From the NCBI GenBank assembly GCA_027066935.1, contig JAMOMX010000384.1, positions 1 to 7,629 on the forward strand: a DNA stretch of 7,629 nt, read 5' to 3'. Below are positions 1 through 5,825 of this stretch, piece after piece. Each line of letters starts with the position of its first letter. Position 1 is the stretch's first letter. Position numbers and translations under genes: made by a program. The notes below the pieces were generated by a model, which worked only from the letters and a program-made list of their open reading frames with translations, was not told the DNA's origin and did no database searches. The stretch is from Sulfurimonas sp. Lineage in GTDB: Bacteria; Campylobacterota; Campylobacteria; Campylobacterales; Sulfurimonadaceae.

Positions 1-1
1 T

Positions 2-907
2 TTAGCAAAACCTTTTACAATTATTCAAGAGGGTGAACGTGGAATTTTGAGTACAAATGGTAAGTATCAAGATCAAGCACTTCTTCCAGGTCTTCATTTT
101 ATAATCCCAGTTATTCAAAAAGTTTATGTTGTTGATACAAAAGTTCGTATTATTAACTATGCTTCAAGGATAGAATCAAATACTGGTGCATCAGGAATTA
201 CTGCAAAGCCAGCTATTACAGTTCTTGACAAGCGTGGTCTTCCTGTAACTATTGAGCTTACAGTTCAGTATAGACTAAACTCTCAGTTTGCAGCACAAAC
301 AATCTCTAACTGGGGATTTTCATGGGAAGATAAAATTATTAACCCTGTTGTTCGTGATGTTGTTCGTAATGTTGTTGGTAATTATGATGCTGAATCACTT
401 CCTCAGCTTAGAAATAAGATAGCAACAGAGATTGATAGTGCTGTAAGAGAAAATGTAGTTGGACTTAAAAATTCTCCAGCAGATTTACAATCAGTTCAAC
501 TTCGTGAAATTGGGCTACCAGCTAAAGTAAGAGAGCAAATAGAGCGTGTTCAAGTTGCTAAACAAGAAGTTCAAAAAGCAGAACAAGACGTACAACGCGC
601 AAAACAAGAAGCTCTTAAACGTGCAGAAGAGGCAAGAGGTATAGCTCAAAAGAAAAGAATTGAAGCACAAGGTATTGCAGATTCTGTAACGATTCAAGCA
701 GATGCAAAAGCAAAAGCAAATATTCTTATCTCTAAATCGTTAACTACAAAACTTTTACAGTTAGAACAAATGAAAGTTCAAGCTAAGTTTAATGATGCAC
801 TTCGTGAAAACAAAGATGCAAAAATATTCTTAACACCTGGTGGATCAACTCCAAATATTTGGGTTGACATGAAAAATAGCCATCAGCAAAAAATCTCTGT
901 TAAGTAA
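2..907 (+). CDS. SPFH/Band 7 (prohibitin-like) protein, 5' end missing
   Basis: The frame is open to the left edge, so the gene begins outside the window; 301 residues are visible. The TTG at 47 is internal, because coding sequence typical of the family (IIQEGERGIL) precedes it. The visible protein is most of an SPFH domain (about residues 4-190, with PGLHFIIP near 30), then a charged, Ala/Gln/Lys-rich coiled coil (about 175-240). It ends in a short tail containing LTPGG and NIWVDM. Family knowledge: prohibitin-like SPFH proteins are anchored by an N-terminal membrane helix and form large oligomeric membrane scaffolds, often tied to membrane protein quality control. The expected anchor would lie upstream of the window. 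The gene is followed after 5 bases by hisIE, so they probably share a transcript, although no functional link to histidine synthesis is obvious. Family assignment is firm; the exact role is unknown. Confidence 0.9.
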   Translation, partial: LAKPFTIIQEGERGILSTNGKYQDQALLPGLHFIIPVIQKVYVVDTKVRIINYASRIESNTGASGITAKPAITVLDKRGLPVTIELTVQYRLNSQFAAQTISNWGFSWEDKIINPVVRDVVRNVVGNYDAESLPQLRNKIATEIDSAVRENVVGLKNSPADLQSVQLREIGLPAKVREQIERVQVAKQEVQKAEQDVQRAKQEALKRAEEARGIAQKKRIEAQGIADSVTIQADAKAKANILISKSLTTKLLQLEQMKVQAKFNDALRENKDAKIFLTPGGSTPNIWVDMKNSHQQKISVK

Positions 908-912
908 AAAAT

Positions 913-1596
913 ATGCAAAATAATGCATTAAATAGAGTTGACTGGCAAAAGTGCAAGCTTTTGCCAGTTATAGTTCAAGATAATTCAACCAACGAAGTTC
1001 TAATGATGGCTTATATGGATAAGCAAGCTTTAGGACTTTCGCTTCAAACAAAAATTGCACACTATTTTTCACGCACAAAACAACGAATATGGAAAAAAGG
1101 TGAGTCTAGCGGTCATACCCAAACCATTCATTCATTTAATCTTGATTGTGATAATGACACACTCCTTATAAAAGTAACTCAAGAGGGTGTAGCATGCCAT
1201 ACAGGTCGTCGTACTTGTTTTTTTACAGAGTTAGAGAGTGGAGAGATAAATTCAGATGTAGAGATAGATGCAAAAACACTTTATGGAGTTATAGATACTC
1301 TTTATCATACTATACAAGAGCGTAAAAATGCAGATCCAACAACTTCATGGACAGCAAAACTAATCTCTAAAGGGGAAAATACAATTTTAAAAAAAGTTGT
1401 AGAGGAAGCTGGAGAGTTTTCTTTTGCATATAAAGATGATGATGAAGATGAGATGGTTTATGAAGCAGCAGATTTAACTTACCATATGTTAGTAGCACTT
1501 GCTGTTAAAAATATCTCTCCAGATAGAGTTAAACAAGAGTTGGCTCGCAGATTTGATATGAGCGGAATAGCTGAGAAAGATTCAAGAACAGATTGA
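913..1596 (+). CDS. hisIE: Bifunctional phosphoribosyl-AMP cyclohydrolase / phosphoribosyl-ATP pyrophosphatase
   Basis: Cytoplasmic enzyme for the second and third steps of histidine biosynthesis: PR-ATP is hydrolysed to PR-AMP (HisE part), then the adenine ring is opened (HisI part). The HisI domain spans about residues 1-105. It has the signatures LMMAYMD (30-36), WKKGESSGH (60-68), the metal-binding D78-C79-D80-x-D82, and the zinc cysteines C95 (ACHTG) and C102. The HisE domain spans about 123-227, with the MazG-like acidic motifs EEAGE (164-168) and EAADLTYH (184-191). All expected key residues are present, and 227 residues is normal for the fused form. The ATG at 913 lies 5 bases after the previous stop and has no clear Shine-Dalgarno sequence. 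The stop TGA at 1594-1596 overlaps the next start (TGATG), which suggests translational coupling. No other his gene is in the window. Confidence 0.97.
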   Translation: MQNNALNRVDWQKCKLLPVIVQDNSTNEVLMMAYMDKQALGLSLQTKIAHYFSRTKQRIWKKGESSGHTQTIHSFNLDCDNDTLLIKVTQEGVACHTGRRTCFFTELESGEINSDVEIDAKTLYGVIDTLYHTIQERKNADPTTSWTAKLISKGENTILKKVVEEAGEFSFAYKDDDEDEMVYEAADLTYHMLVALAVKNISPDRVKQELARRFDMSGIAEKDSRTD

Positions 1597-2108
1597 TGGA
1601 GTCAAAAATAAATAAAATTATTTCTGATTTAATTACTTACGATTACATTTTATTTGCTGCAATATTACTTATTTTTATCTTATTAATTGTTTTTAGTTTA
1701 CTTCTTAGACAAAAAAAAGTTATCTCTATCTTTTTAGCAATCTTTGCATTTATTTTTTTGCTAGTAGCTCCATTCTTAGGCTACTCTATAATGCATAATA
1801 AATTATTTAAAAAAGAGCTGACACTTATTAGTCAAAAAAAATTAGAGTTTACAAAAGCAGTAGTTGTGTATGGGAAACTAAAAAATATCTCAAATAGAGA
1901 TTTTAATTCATGTTTAATTACAGCAATAACAAATAGAATAAGTTCAAATAAATTAAAAACTTTCATATATCAATTTAAGCCACTTAAAAAAATGTCGATT
2001 ATTGAAGAAGATATAGTGATGGGCAATGAAATTTACTTTAAAATCATAGTATCACCATTTACATATTCAGGTGATTTTAACACTACTTTGGAGGCTAGTT
2101 GTCGATGA
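1596..2108 (+). CDS. Small membrane protein with extracytoplasmic domain, DUF2393-like (first of pair)
   Basis: Protein of unknown function, 170 residues. Two hydrophobic segments (about 16-37 and 42-66) are separated by a positively charged turn, RQKK (38-41). That charge pattern predicts a cytoplasmic turn with the N-terminus and the C-terminal domain (about 67-170) outside the membrane. The C-terminal part looks beta-rich and contains GKLKNISNRDF (93-103), which recurs in modified form in the next gene. It has two cysteines, C106 and C169 next to the C-terminus, that could pair outside the membrane. I chose the ATG at 1596, which overlaps the hisIE stop, over the TTG at 1593, which only adds one residue. 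The end overlaps the next ATG (ATGA). I relate it to DUF2393 from memory of similar Campylobacterota proteins; this has not been tested by a profile search. Confidence 0.8.
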   Translation: MESKINKIISDLITYDYILFAAILLIFILLIVFSLLLRQKKVISIFLAIFAFIFLLVAPFLGYSIMHNKLFKKELTLISQKKLEFTKAVVVYGKLKNISNRDFNSCLITAITNRISSNKLKTFIYQFKPLKKMSIIEEDIVMGNEIYFKIIVSPFTYSGDFNTTLEASCR

Positions 2109-2647
2109 GCACATTAAACTATTGGCATTTTATCATATTTGGAATTTTAATTTTAATTTTAATTTTTGGAATTATTGGTGCACTAAAGCAACCTGAAAAA
2201 AAACTGCGAGTCCCTATGATATTTTCAGTAATATTAATAATATCTCTCATTGCAGGTTTTTCAGTTGTTGTTGTTGATAAGTATACAAAACAGGTAAAAT
2301 TATATAAATTAAAAAATAAGCGTATACTATCAATTGAAAAAATTGTGTATACTGGTATAGTTAAAAATGAGGGTAACCATGATATAGGCGAAGTTACTTT
2401 TGAAATAAAAATAGTTAATAAGGGTCATGCAACAGGAAATGTAAAAGCTGGTTCATTTTATGCACCAAGTGGGTTTAAAGATTTTTTTGGTGGTGGATCT
2501 GGAGCACTCAGACCTCAGTCAATTACAAAAGAATTTTTAGTTGCTACAGATTTGAAACCTGGAGAAGCAAAATCTTTTCGGGTTTACTTTGATTTTCCAC
2601 CATATTTTTCAAATGTATCTCAGTTTGCTAAAGTTTATGCTCATTAA
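2105..2647 (+). CDS. Small membrane protein with extracytoplasmic domain, DUF2393-like (second of pair)
   Basis: Protein of unknown function, 180 residues. It has the same build as its neighbour: two membrane helices (about 8-27 and 38-57), a basic linker (KQPEKKLRV, 28-36) expected in the cytoplasm, then an outside domain. That domain contains GIVKNEGNHDI (84-94), matching the neighbour's G-x-L/V-K-N-x-x-N-x-D pattern, so the two are probably diverged tandem duplicates. Unlike the first, it has a Gly-rich stretch (FFGGGSG, 127-133) and a late segment, LKPGEAKSFRVYF, like those of FxLYD/DUF3426-type beta domains. The ATG at 2105 overlaps the previous stop and is preceded by GGAGG at 2090-2094 with a 10-base spacer; a TTG at 2099 is an alternative start. 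It contains no cysteines. Function cannot be assigned. Confidence 0.8.
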   Translation: MSTLNYWHFIIFGILILILIFGIIGALKQPEKKLRVPMIFSVILIISLIAGFSVVVVDKYTKQVKLYKLKNKRILSIEKIVYTGIVKNEGNHDIGEVTFEIKIVNKGHATGNVKAGSFYAPSGFKDFFGGGSGALRPQSITKEFLVATDLKPGEAKSFRVYFDFPPYFSNVSQFAKVYAH

Positions 2648-2664
2648 AATTTAAGGAGTTGGTT

Positions 2665-3249
2665 ATGGAAAAAAAATTTACAAAACTTTATAGAATTTGG
2701 CATTGGCTTTTAGCCTTTTCAGTGCTTGGATTATTGATTACAGTAGCACTTAGAAAAACTTTTCTTTCATGGAGAGCAAATTCTGAAATAATTCAAACAC
2801 AATTAGCAAGTAGCGGTATAGAAGTGACACATGAAATAGCAAAAACTACTGCAAAAGCTATTCGCTCTGGTATGTGGGAATGGCACTATATTTTTGGTGC
2901 TGTATTGGTAGTAGCGATTATTATACGATTGTACATGATGTTAACAAAACAAGCAAAGCTACCTATATTAGTATTTATTCAAGCACAAACAAAAGATAAA
3001 CTAAAGTATGGCGTATATATGTTTTTATGCTTTTTTATATTTGCTATGAGCATTAGTGGGGTGATTTTATATTATCATGATTTTCTAAACCTAACAAAAG
3101 ATAGTGTTGGTTGGCTTAAAGATCTACATGAAGATATGATGTATGGTGTATTGATTTTTGTTATTTTACACTTAGTTGGTGTATTTAAACATGAAATAAC
3201 TACAAAAGAGCCTATTGTATCCAAAATGATACATGGAGATGGGGATTAA
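2665..3249 (+). CDS. Cytochrome b561 / b-type di-heme membrane protein
   Basis: Integral membrane electron carrier of the prokaryotic cytochrome b561 (Ni/Fe-hydrogenase b-subunit-like) superfamily, 194 residues. Four helices are visible, at about 11-29, 73-93, 115-136 and 158-174. Candidate heme ligands are H13 (IWHWL), H74 (EWHYIFG), H155 (LHED) and H169 (LHLVG). The 14-residue spacing of the last two fits the family, and four histidines suggest two b hemes. Such proteins usually pass electrons between the quinone pool and a periplasmic partner; no partner is encoded nearby. The loop between helices 1 and 2 is long (about 43 residues) and polar, and lies outside the membrane if the usual topology holds. 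AAGGAG at 2653-2658 sits 6 bases before the ATG at 2665; the TTG at 2659 touches this site and is rejected. It lies 17 bases after the DUF2393-like pair and is the last gene of the operon. Confidence 0.88.
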   Translation: MEKKFTKLYRIWHWLLAFSVLGLLITVALRKTFLSWRANSEIIQTQLASSGIEVTHEIAKTTAKAIRSGMWEWHYIFGAVLVVAIIIRLYMMLTKQAKLPILVFIQAQTKDKLKYGVYMFLCFFIFAMSISGVILYYHDFLNLTKDSVGWLKDLHEDMMYGVLIFVILHLVGVFKHEITTKEPIVSKMIHGDGD

Positions 3250-3269
3250 AACCTTATACAAATCCCCAT
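3239..3269. repeat. Inverted repeat at the b561 stop codon
   Basis: A perfect 9-base stem, ATGGGGATT (3239-3247) and AATCCCCAT (3261-3269), encloses a 13-base loop and overlaps the b561 stop. Neither strand has a T-run directly after it, so it is not a standard intrinsic terminator. It may protect the 3' end of the mRNA or assist termination of the minus-strand transcript. Confidence 0.4.
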
Positions 3270-3275
3270 TAAAAG

Positions 3276-3306
3276 GTAGGTATTAGTATTTTAATCCTAC
3301 TTTTTT
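3276..3306 (+). terminator. Intrinsic terminator of the SPFH-hisIE-b561 operon
   Basis: GTAGG-(T)-ATT at 3276-3284 pairs with AATCCTAC at 3293-3300. This gives an 8-base-pair stem with one bulged T and an 8-base loop. Six T residues follow immediately (3301-3306), the classic layout of a rho-independent terminator reading on the plus strand. It lies inside the last codons of the convergent radical SAM gene, so that gene's 3' coding end is also the terminator. The stem is only moderately GC-rich. Confidence 0.6.
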
Positions 3307-4242
3307 AAGAGCTATATTTATATTTTTAAGTTGATTGTTTTTATTTTTACACCAAGTTGGTGAGAGTAGTGAGCTGTCATCTATCCCAGCACTTACCCTT
3401 TGAACAGATACATTTTGAGGTTTCATCTCAATTGATTTTACCAATACATCAATATAGCTTTGTTCATCAATCGGTGTAAACTCACCACGCATAAACTCAT
3501 TTGCCAAAGCTGTCTTTTTAACTACATACAATGGATGATATTTTACAGAATCTATCCCCCATTCATAAGCTTGTTTTGAGGTCTCTAACATCATCTCTTT
3601 GCTCTCATCTGGAAGTCCAAAAATAAGATGCCCACATACATGTAGACCCTTTGATTTTGATTTTAAAATCCATTCTTTAACATTTTGGCTACTGTGACCA
3701 CGATTAATTTTATTTAGAGTCTCATCATAAACAGATTGAATTCCAAACTCAATCCAAATCTCTTTATCTTGATTTAGTTTTGCTAAATAATCAAGAGTTT
3801 CATCTGTGATAGAATCTGAGCGTGTTCCAATGCTTAATCCTACTACATTCTCAAATGATAAAGCCTTATCATATAGAGCTTTAAGTGTTTCAAATGGGGC
3901 ATATGTATTTGTAAAAGATTGAAAATATACTAAAAATTTTTTAGCATCATATTGGTTTGTTTGTATTTTAGAAATTGTGTTAAATTGAAATTCAAGCTGT
4001 TCTAATTGCTTACTAAGGAAGGAATTTTCTTTTGAGTCTAAATTTAGATGAAAACCTTTTAGTTCTTGAACCTCACCTGTGCTTGCTGAAAAAGAGTCAT
4101 TTTCACAAAAAGTACAGCCACCTTTAGCAACTGTGCCATCTATATTTGGGCAAGTAAAACCTGAAATATTTATACCAACTTTGTAAACCTTGCAACCAAA
4201 CTTATTTTTTAAGTAGTTACCATAAGTATAAATTTGTTTCAC
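3283..4242 (-). CDS. Radical SAM protein, TIGR01212 / YhcC-YtqA family
   Basis: Radical S-adenosylmethionine enzyme, 319 residues, the usual length for this family. The iron-sulfur cluster cysteines are C31, C43 and C46 in a C-x11-C-x2-C arrangement (GGCTFC, 41-46). This spacing is characteristic of the YhcC/YtqA group and of Elp3-like enzymes rather than the common C-x3-C-x2-C. Other family marks are VYFQSFTNTYAP near 110-120, GTRSDS, the IEFGIQS segment, HLIFGLPDE and the VKYHPLYVVK stretch. From memory, B. subtilis YtqA has been linked to tRNA wobble-uridine (mnm5U pathway) modification, but the role of E. coli YhcC is not settled, so function here is inference only. The start is GTG at 4242 with only a weak AAGAAG upstream; an in-frame stop lies a few codons before it and no better start exists. 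It lies 91 bases downstream of purF on the same strand. Confidence 0.9.
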   Translation of the reverse strand: MKQIYTYGNYLKNKFGCKVYKVGINISGFTCPNIDGTVAKGGCTFCENDSFSASTGEVQELKGFHLNLDSKENSFLSKQLEQLEFQFNTISKIQTNQYDAKKFLVYFQSFTNTYAPFETLKALYDKALSFENVVGLSIGTRSDSITDETLDYLAKLNQDKEIWIEFGIQSVYDETLNKINRGHSSQNVKEWILKSKSKGLHVCGHLIFGLPDESKEMMLETSKQAYEWGIDSVKYHPLYVVKKTALANEFMRGEFTPIDEQSYIDVLVKSIEMKPQNVSVQRVSAGIDDSSLLSPTWCKNKNNQLKNINIALKKVGLKY

Positions 4243-4250
4243 TATTAATT

Positions 4251-4334
4251 TTACTTCTTTAAGATCTTAAATCTTAAAAAATTCCTTTCACTAAAGCTTT
4301 GCTCATTGGCAAGAATGAAATATATAAATTTCAT
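4251..4334 (-). CDS. Possible 27-residue ORF overlapping the purF stop
   Basis: An ATG at 4334 overlaps the purF stop (TAATG) and opens a 27-codon frame that ends in TAA at 4251-4253, just before the radical SAM start. The product would begin MKFIYFILANEQ and end in a basic tail, FKILKK. The stop-start overlap resembles coupled genes, but no clear ribosome binding site precedes it and the length is easily reached by chance. The stretch could instead be an intergenic repeat or the remains of a gene. I do not recognise the peptide. Confidence 0.18.
   Translation of the reverse strand: MKFIYFILANEQSFSERNFLRFKILKK
4259..4270. repeat. 12-base perfect palindrome TTAAGATCTTAA
   Basis: A perfect palindrome lies 17 bases upstream of the radical SAM start codon, and a partial direct copy (ATCTTAAA) follows at 4271-4278. 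It could be a binding site for a dimeric regulator or simply AT-rich chance sequence. No -10 element is obvious beside it. Confidence 0.25.
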
Positions 4335-5692
4335 TAAATTATATAATTACCTGTAAAACAAGCTGTACAATATTTATCTTCACCATTTGCATTTACACTT
4401 TTTAAAAGTGCAGCTTCATCAAGATAAGCTAAAGAATCTGCTTCAATATACTTACATATCTCATCATTTGTCATATTTGCTGCAATTAGATTTTTTTTAT
4501 CTGGAGTATCTACTCCATAAAAACATGGATCTGTAGTTGGAGGTGATGATACACGCATATGAACTTCACTAGCTCCAGCTTCCTTTAACATCCGTATAAT
4601 ACGCCTAGAGGTAGTCCCTCTAACGATAGAGTCATCAATAACTATAACCCTTTTACCTTTAATAATATCAACCATAGGAGAAAGCTTCATCTTAACCTTC
4701 AAATCACGCATCTCTTGGGTTGGTTCAATAAATGTTCGTCCGATATAATGGTTTCTCATAATTCCCATCTCATAAGGGATACCACTCTCTTGAGCATATC
4801 CAATAGCTGATGGAACACCACCATCTGGAACAGGGATAACTACATCTGCTTTAACAGGCTGAATATGTGCCAACTCTCTACCCATATTTTTTCTCGTTTT
4901 ATAAACTGATTGGCCAAAAACTGTTGAATCTGGACGAGCAAAATAAACATACTCAAAAATACAATGTTTAGGAGTACTCTCAAATACTTTAATGCTTTTA
5001 GGCTCTTTTGCATCTTTAAAAATAAGAAGCTCTCCTGGTTCAACATCACGAATAAAGGTAGCCCCTACAAGGTCAAATGCACAAGTCTCACTTGCTACAA
5101 TATAACCACCATTTGGAAGACGACCAAGACTCAAAGGGCGAAAACCATGGCGATCACGCATAGCAAACATTTTTGTCCTACTTAAAAACACAAGCGAGAA
5201 TGCTCCCTCTATTTTTTGTACAGCATCAATAATTCTGTCAGTAAGTTTTTTTTGTTCGCTTTTAGCTATTAGGTGGATAAGATTCTCCGTATCCATAAAT
5301 GTTTGAAATATTGCACCTTTTGCAATAAGTTTATTACGAACATCTTCAGCATTTGTAAAATTACCATTATGAACAATTGCCATCTCACCTAAATCATACC
5401 TAGCAAATACCGGCTGTGCATCAAGAATTGAGTCATCTCCAGCAGTTGAGTAACGAGTGTGTCCAATTGCAGATGAGCCACTCAGTGTTTTTAGTTTATC
5501 TTCATCAAATACACGCATAACTAAACCACGCTTTTTGATAGTTTGAAGTTTTTTTCCATTAGAAGAGCTTATTCCTGCTGCTTCTTGACCGCGATGTTGA
5601 AGTGAATGGAGTGAAAAATAAGCAAGCTTAGAAGCTTCTTGGTGACCAAATATACCTACAACCGCACATTTTTCATTTATATTTTCAAGCAA
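4334..5692 (-). CDS. purF: Amidophosphoribosyltransferase (glutamine PRPP amidotransferase)
   Basis: Cytoplasmic enzyme that makes 5-phosphoribosylamine from PRPP and glutamine, the first committed step of purine synthesis. It has 452 residues. The N-terminal Ntn-type glutaminase begins at C9 (CAVVGIFGHQEA). The 8 residues before it are an expected propeptide, cut off so that the cysteine becomes the N-terminal nucleophile. GHTRYSTAG (77-85) and HNGNF (108-112) are glutaminase motifs. The C-terminal phosphoribosyltransferase domain carries the PRPP loop VIDDSIVRGTT (351-361). Cysteines C244, C390, C442 and C445 match the 4Fe-4S ligands of the B. subtilis-type enzyme, so this is the iron-sulfur, propeptide-bearing class rather than the E. 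coli class. The start is TTG at 5692, fixed by an AGAGG site 8 bases upstream and by the needed distance to C9; the next in-frame Met is residue 59, which would remove the active site. Confidence 0.97.
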   Translation of the reverse strand: MLENINEKCAVVGIFGHQEASKLAYFSLHSLQHRGQEAAGISSSNGKKLQTIKKRGLVMRVFDEDKLKTLSGSSAIGHTRYSTAGDDSILDAQPVFARYDLGEMAIVHNGNFTNAEDVRNKLIAKGAIFQTFMDTENLIHLIAKSEQKKLTDRIIDAVQKIEGAFSLVFLSRTKMFAMRDRHGFRPLSLGRLPNGGYIVASETCAFDLVGATFIRDVEPGELLIFKDAKEPKSIKVFESTPKHCIFEYVYFARPDSTVFGQSVYKTRKNMGRELAHIQPVKADVVIPVPDGGVPSAIGYAQESGIPYEMGIMRNHYIGRTFIEPTQEMRDLKVKMKLSPMVDIIKGKRVIVIDDSIVRGTTSRRIIRMLKEAGASEVHMRVSSPPTTDPCFYGVDTPDKKNLIAANMTNDEICKYIEADSLAYLDEAALLKSVNANGEDKYCTACFTGNYII

Positions 5693-5700
5693 TATAATAT

Positions 5701-5705
5701 CCTCT
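5701..5705 (-). promoter_or_regulatory. Ribosome binding site deciding the purF TTG start
   Basis: The minus strand reads AGAGG here, 8 bases before the TTG at 5692. The match and spacing support translation from this unusual start codon. Confidence 0.65.
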
Positions 5706-5720
5706 AAAATTATTAATGGT

Positions 5721-5726
5721 ATTATA
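5721..5726 (-). promoter_or_regulatory. Sigma-70-type -10 element for purF
   Basis: The minus strand reads TTAGTATAATACC, a perfect TATAAT at 5721-5726, 28 bases before the purF start. This places transcription start near 5714 and leaves a short leader holding the ribosome binding site. A TTGAAT lies upstream but at 14 bases, too close for a standard -35. Campylobacterota promoters commonly lack a conserved -35, so this is not a strong objection. I see no riboswitch-sized leader. Confidence 0.5.
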
Positions 5727-5777
5727 CTAAAATTACTCTAATTCAAGTTTAAATTTTTTACTATTTTTTTAATTAAA

Positions 5778-5794
5778 TGGAACATATTTTGCTT
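5778..5794 (+). promoter_or_regulatory. Sigma-54 (RpoN) -24/-12 promoter for the J-domain gene
   Basis: The sequence reads TGGAAC-A-TATT-TTGCTT. The GG (5779-5780) and GC (5791-5792) are exactly 12 bases apart, as sigma-54 requires. It matches the form I know for Campylobacter and Helicobacter sigma-54 promoters (TGGAAC-N5-TTGCTT) without a mismatch. Transcription would start near 5803-5805, just upstream of the J-domain gene. An overlapping TATAAC at 5802-5807 could act as a sigma-70 -10 instead. Confidence 0.6.
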
Positions 5795-5825
5795 AAATTT
5801 TTATAACTTAATGATAGGTGCACAG

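Noticed and set aside
47..49. TTG as the start of the SPFH gene
   Set aside because: The frame is open and family-like back to base 2, so this is an internal Leu codon and the gene is truncated by the window edge.
515..697. Minus-strand open frame inside the SPFH gene
   Set aside because: Antisense shadow of the coiled-coil region; Cys- and Phe-rich translation of repetitive Lys/Gln/Ala codons, with no start signal.
913..3249. A larger defence or secondary metabolism cluster around hisIE
   Set aside because: The genes are an intact housekeeping histidine enzyme, small membrane proteins and a cytochrome; no nuclease, toxin, transporter or biosynthetic core enzyme is present.
4840..5185. Two open frames, one on each strand, inside purF
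   Set aside because: Shadows of a strongly conserved gene; no ribosome binding site and no recognisable protein.
5693..5810. FNR-type operator (TTGAT-N4-ATCAA) in the divergent promoter region
   Set aside because: I looked for one because of the nearby regulator, but no acceptable match is present.
5811..5813. ATG as the start of the J-domain gene
   Set aside because: In frame, but with no ribosome binding site. The ATG at 5826 has AGG at a good distance. This is not fully excluded.
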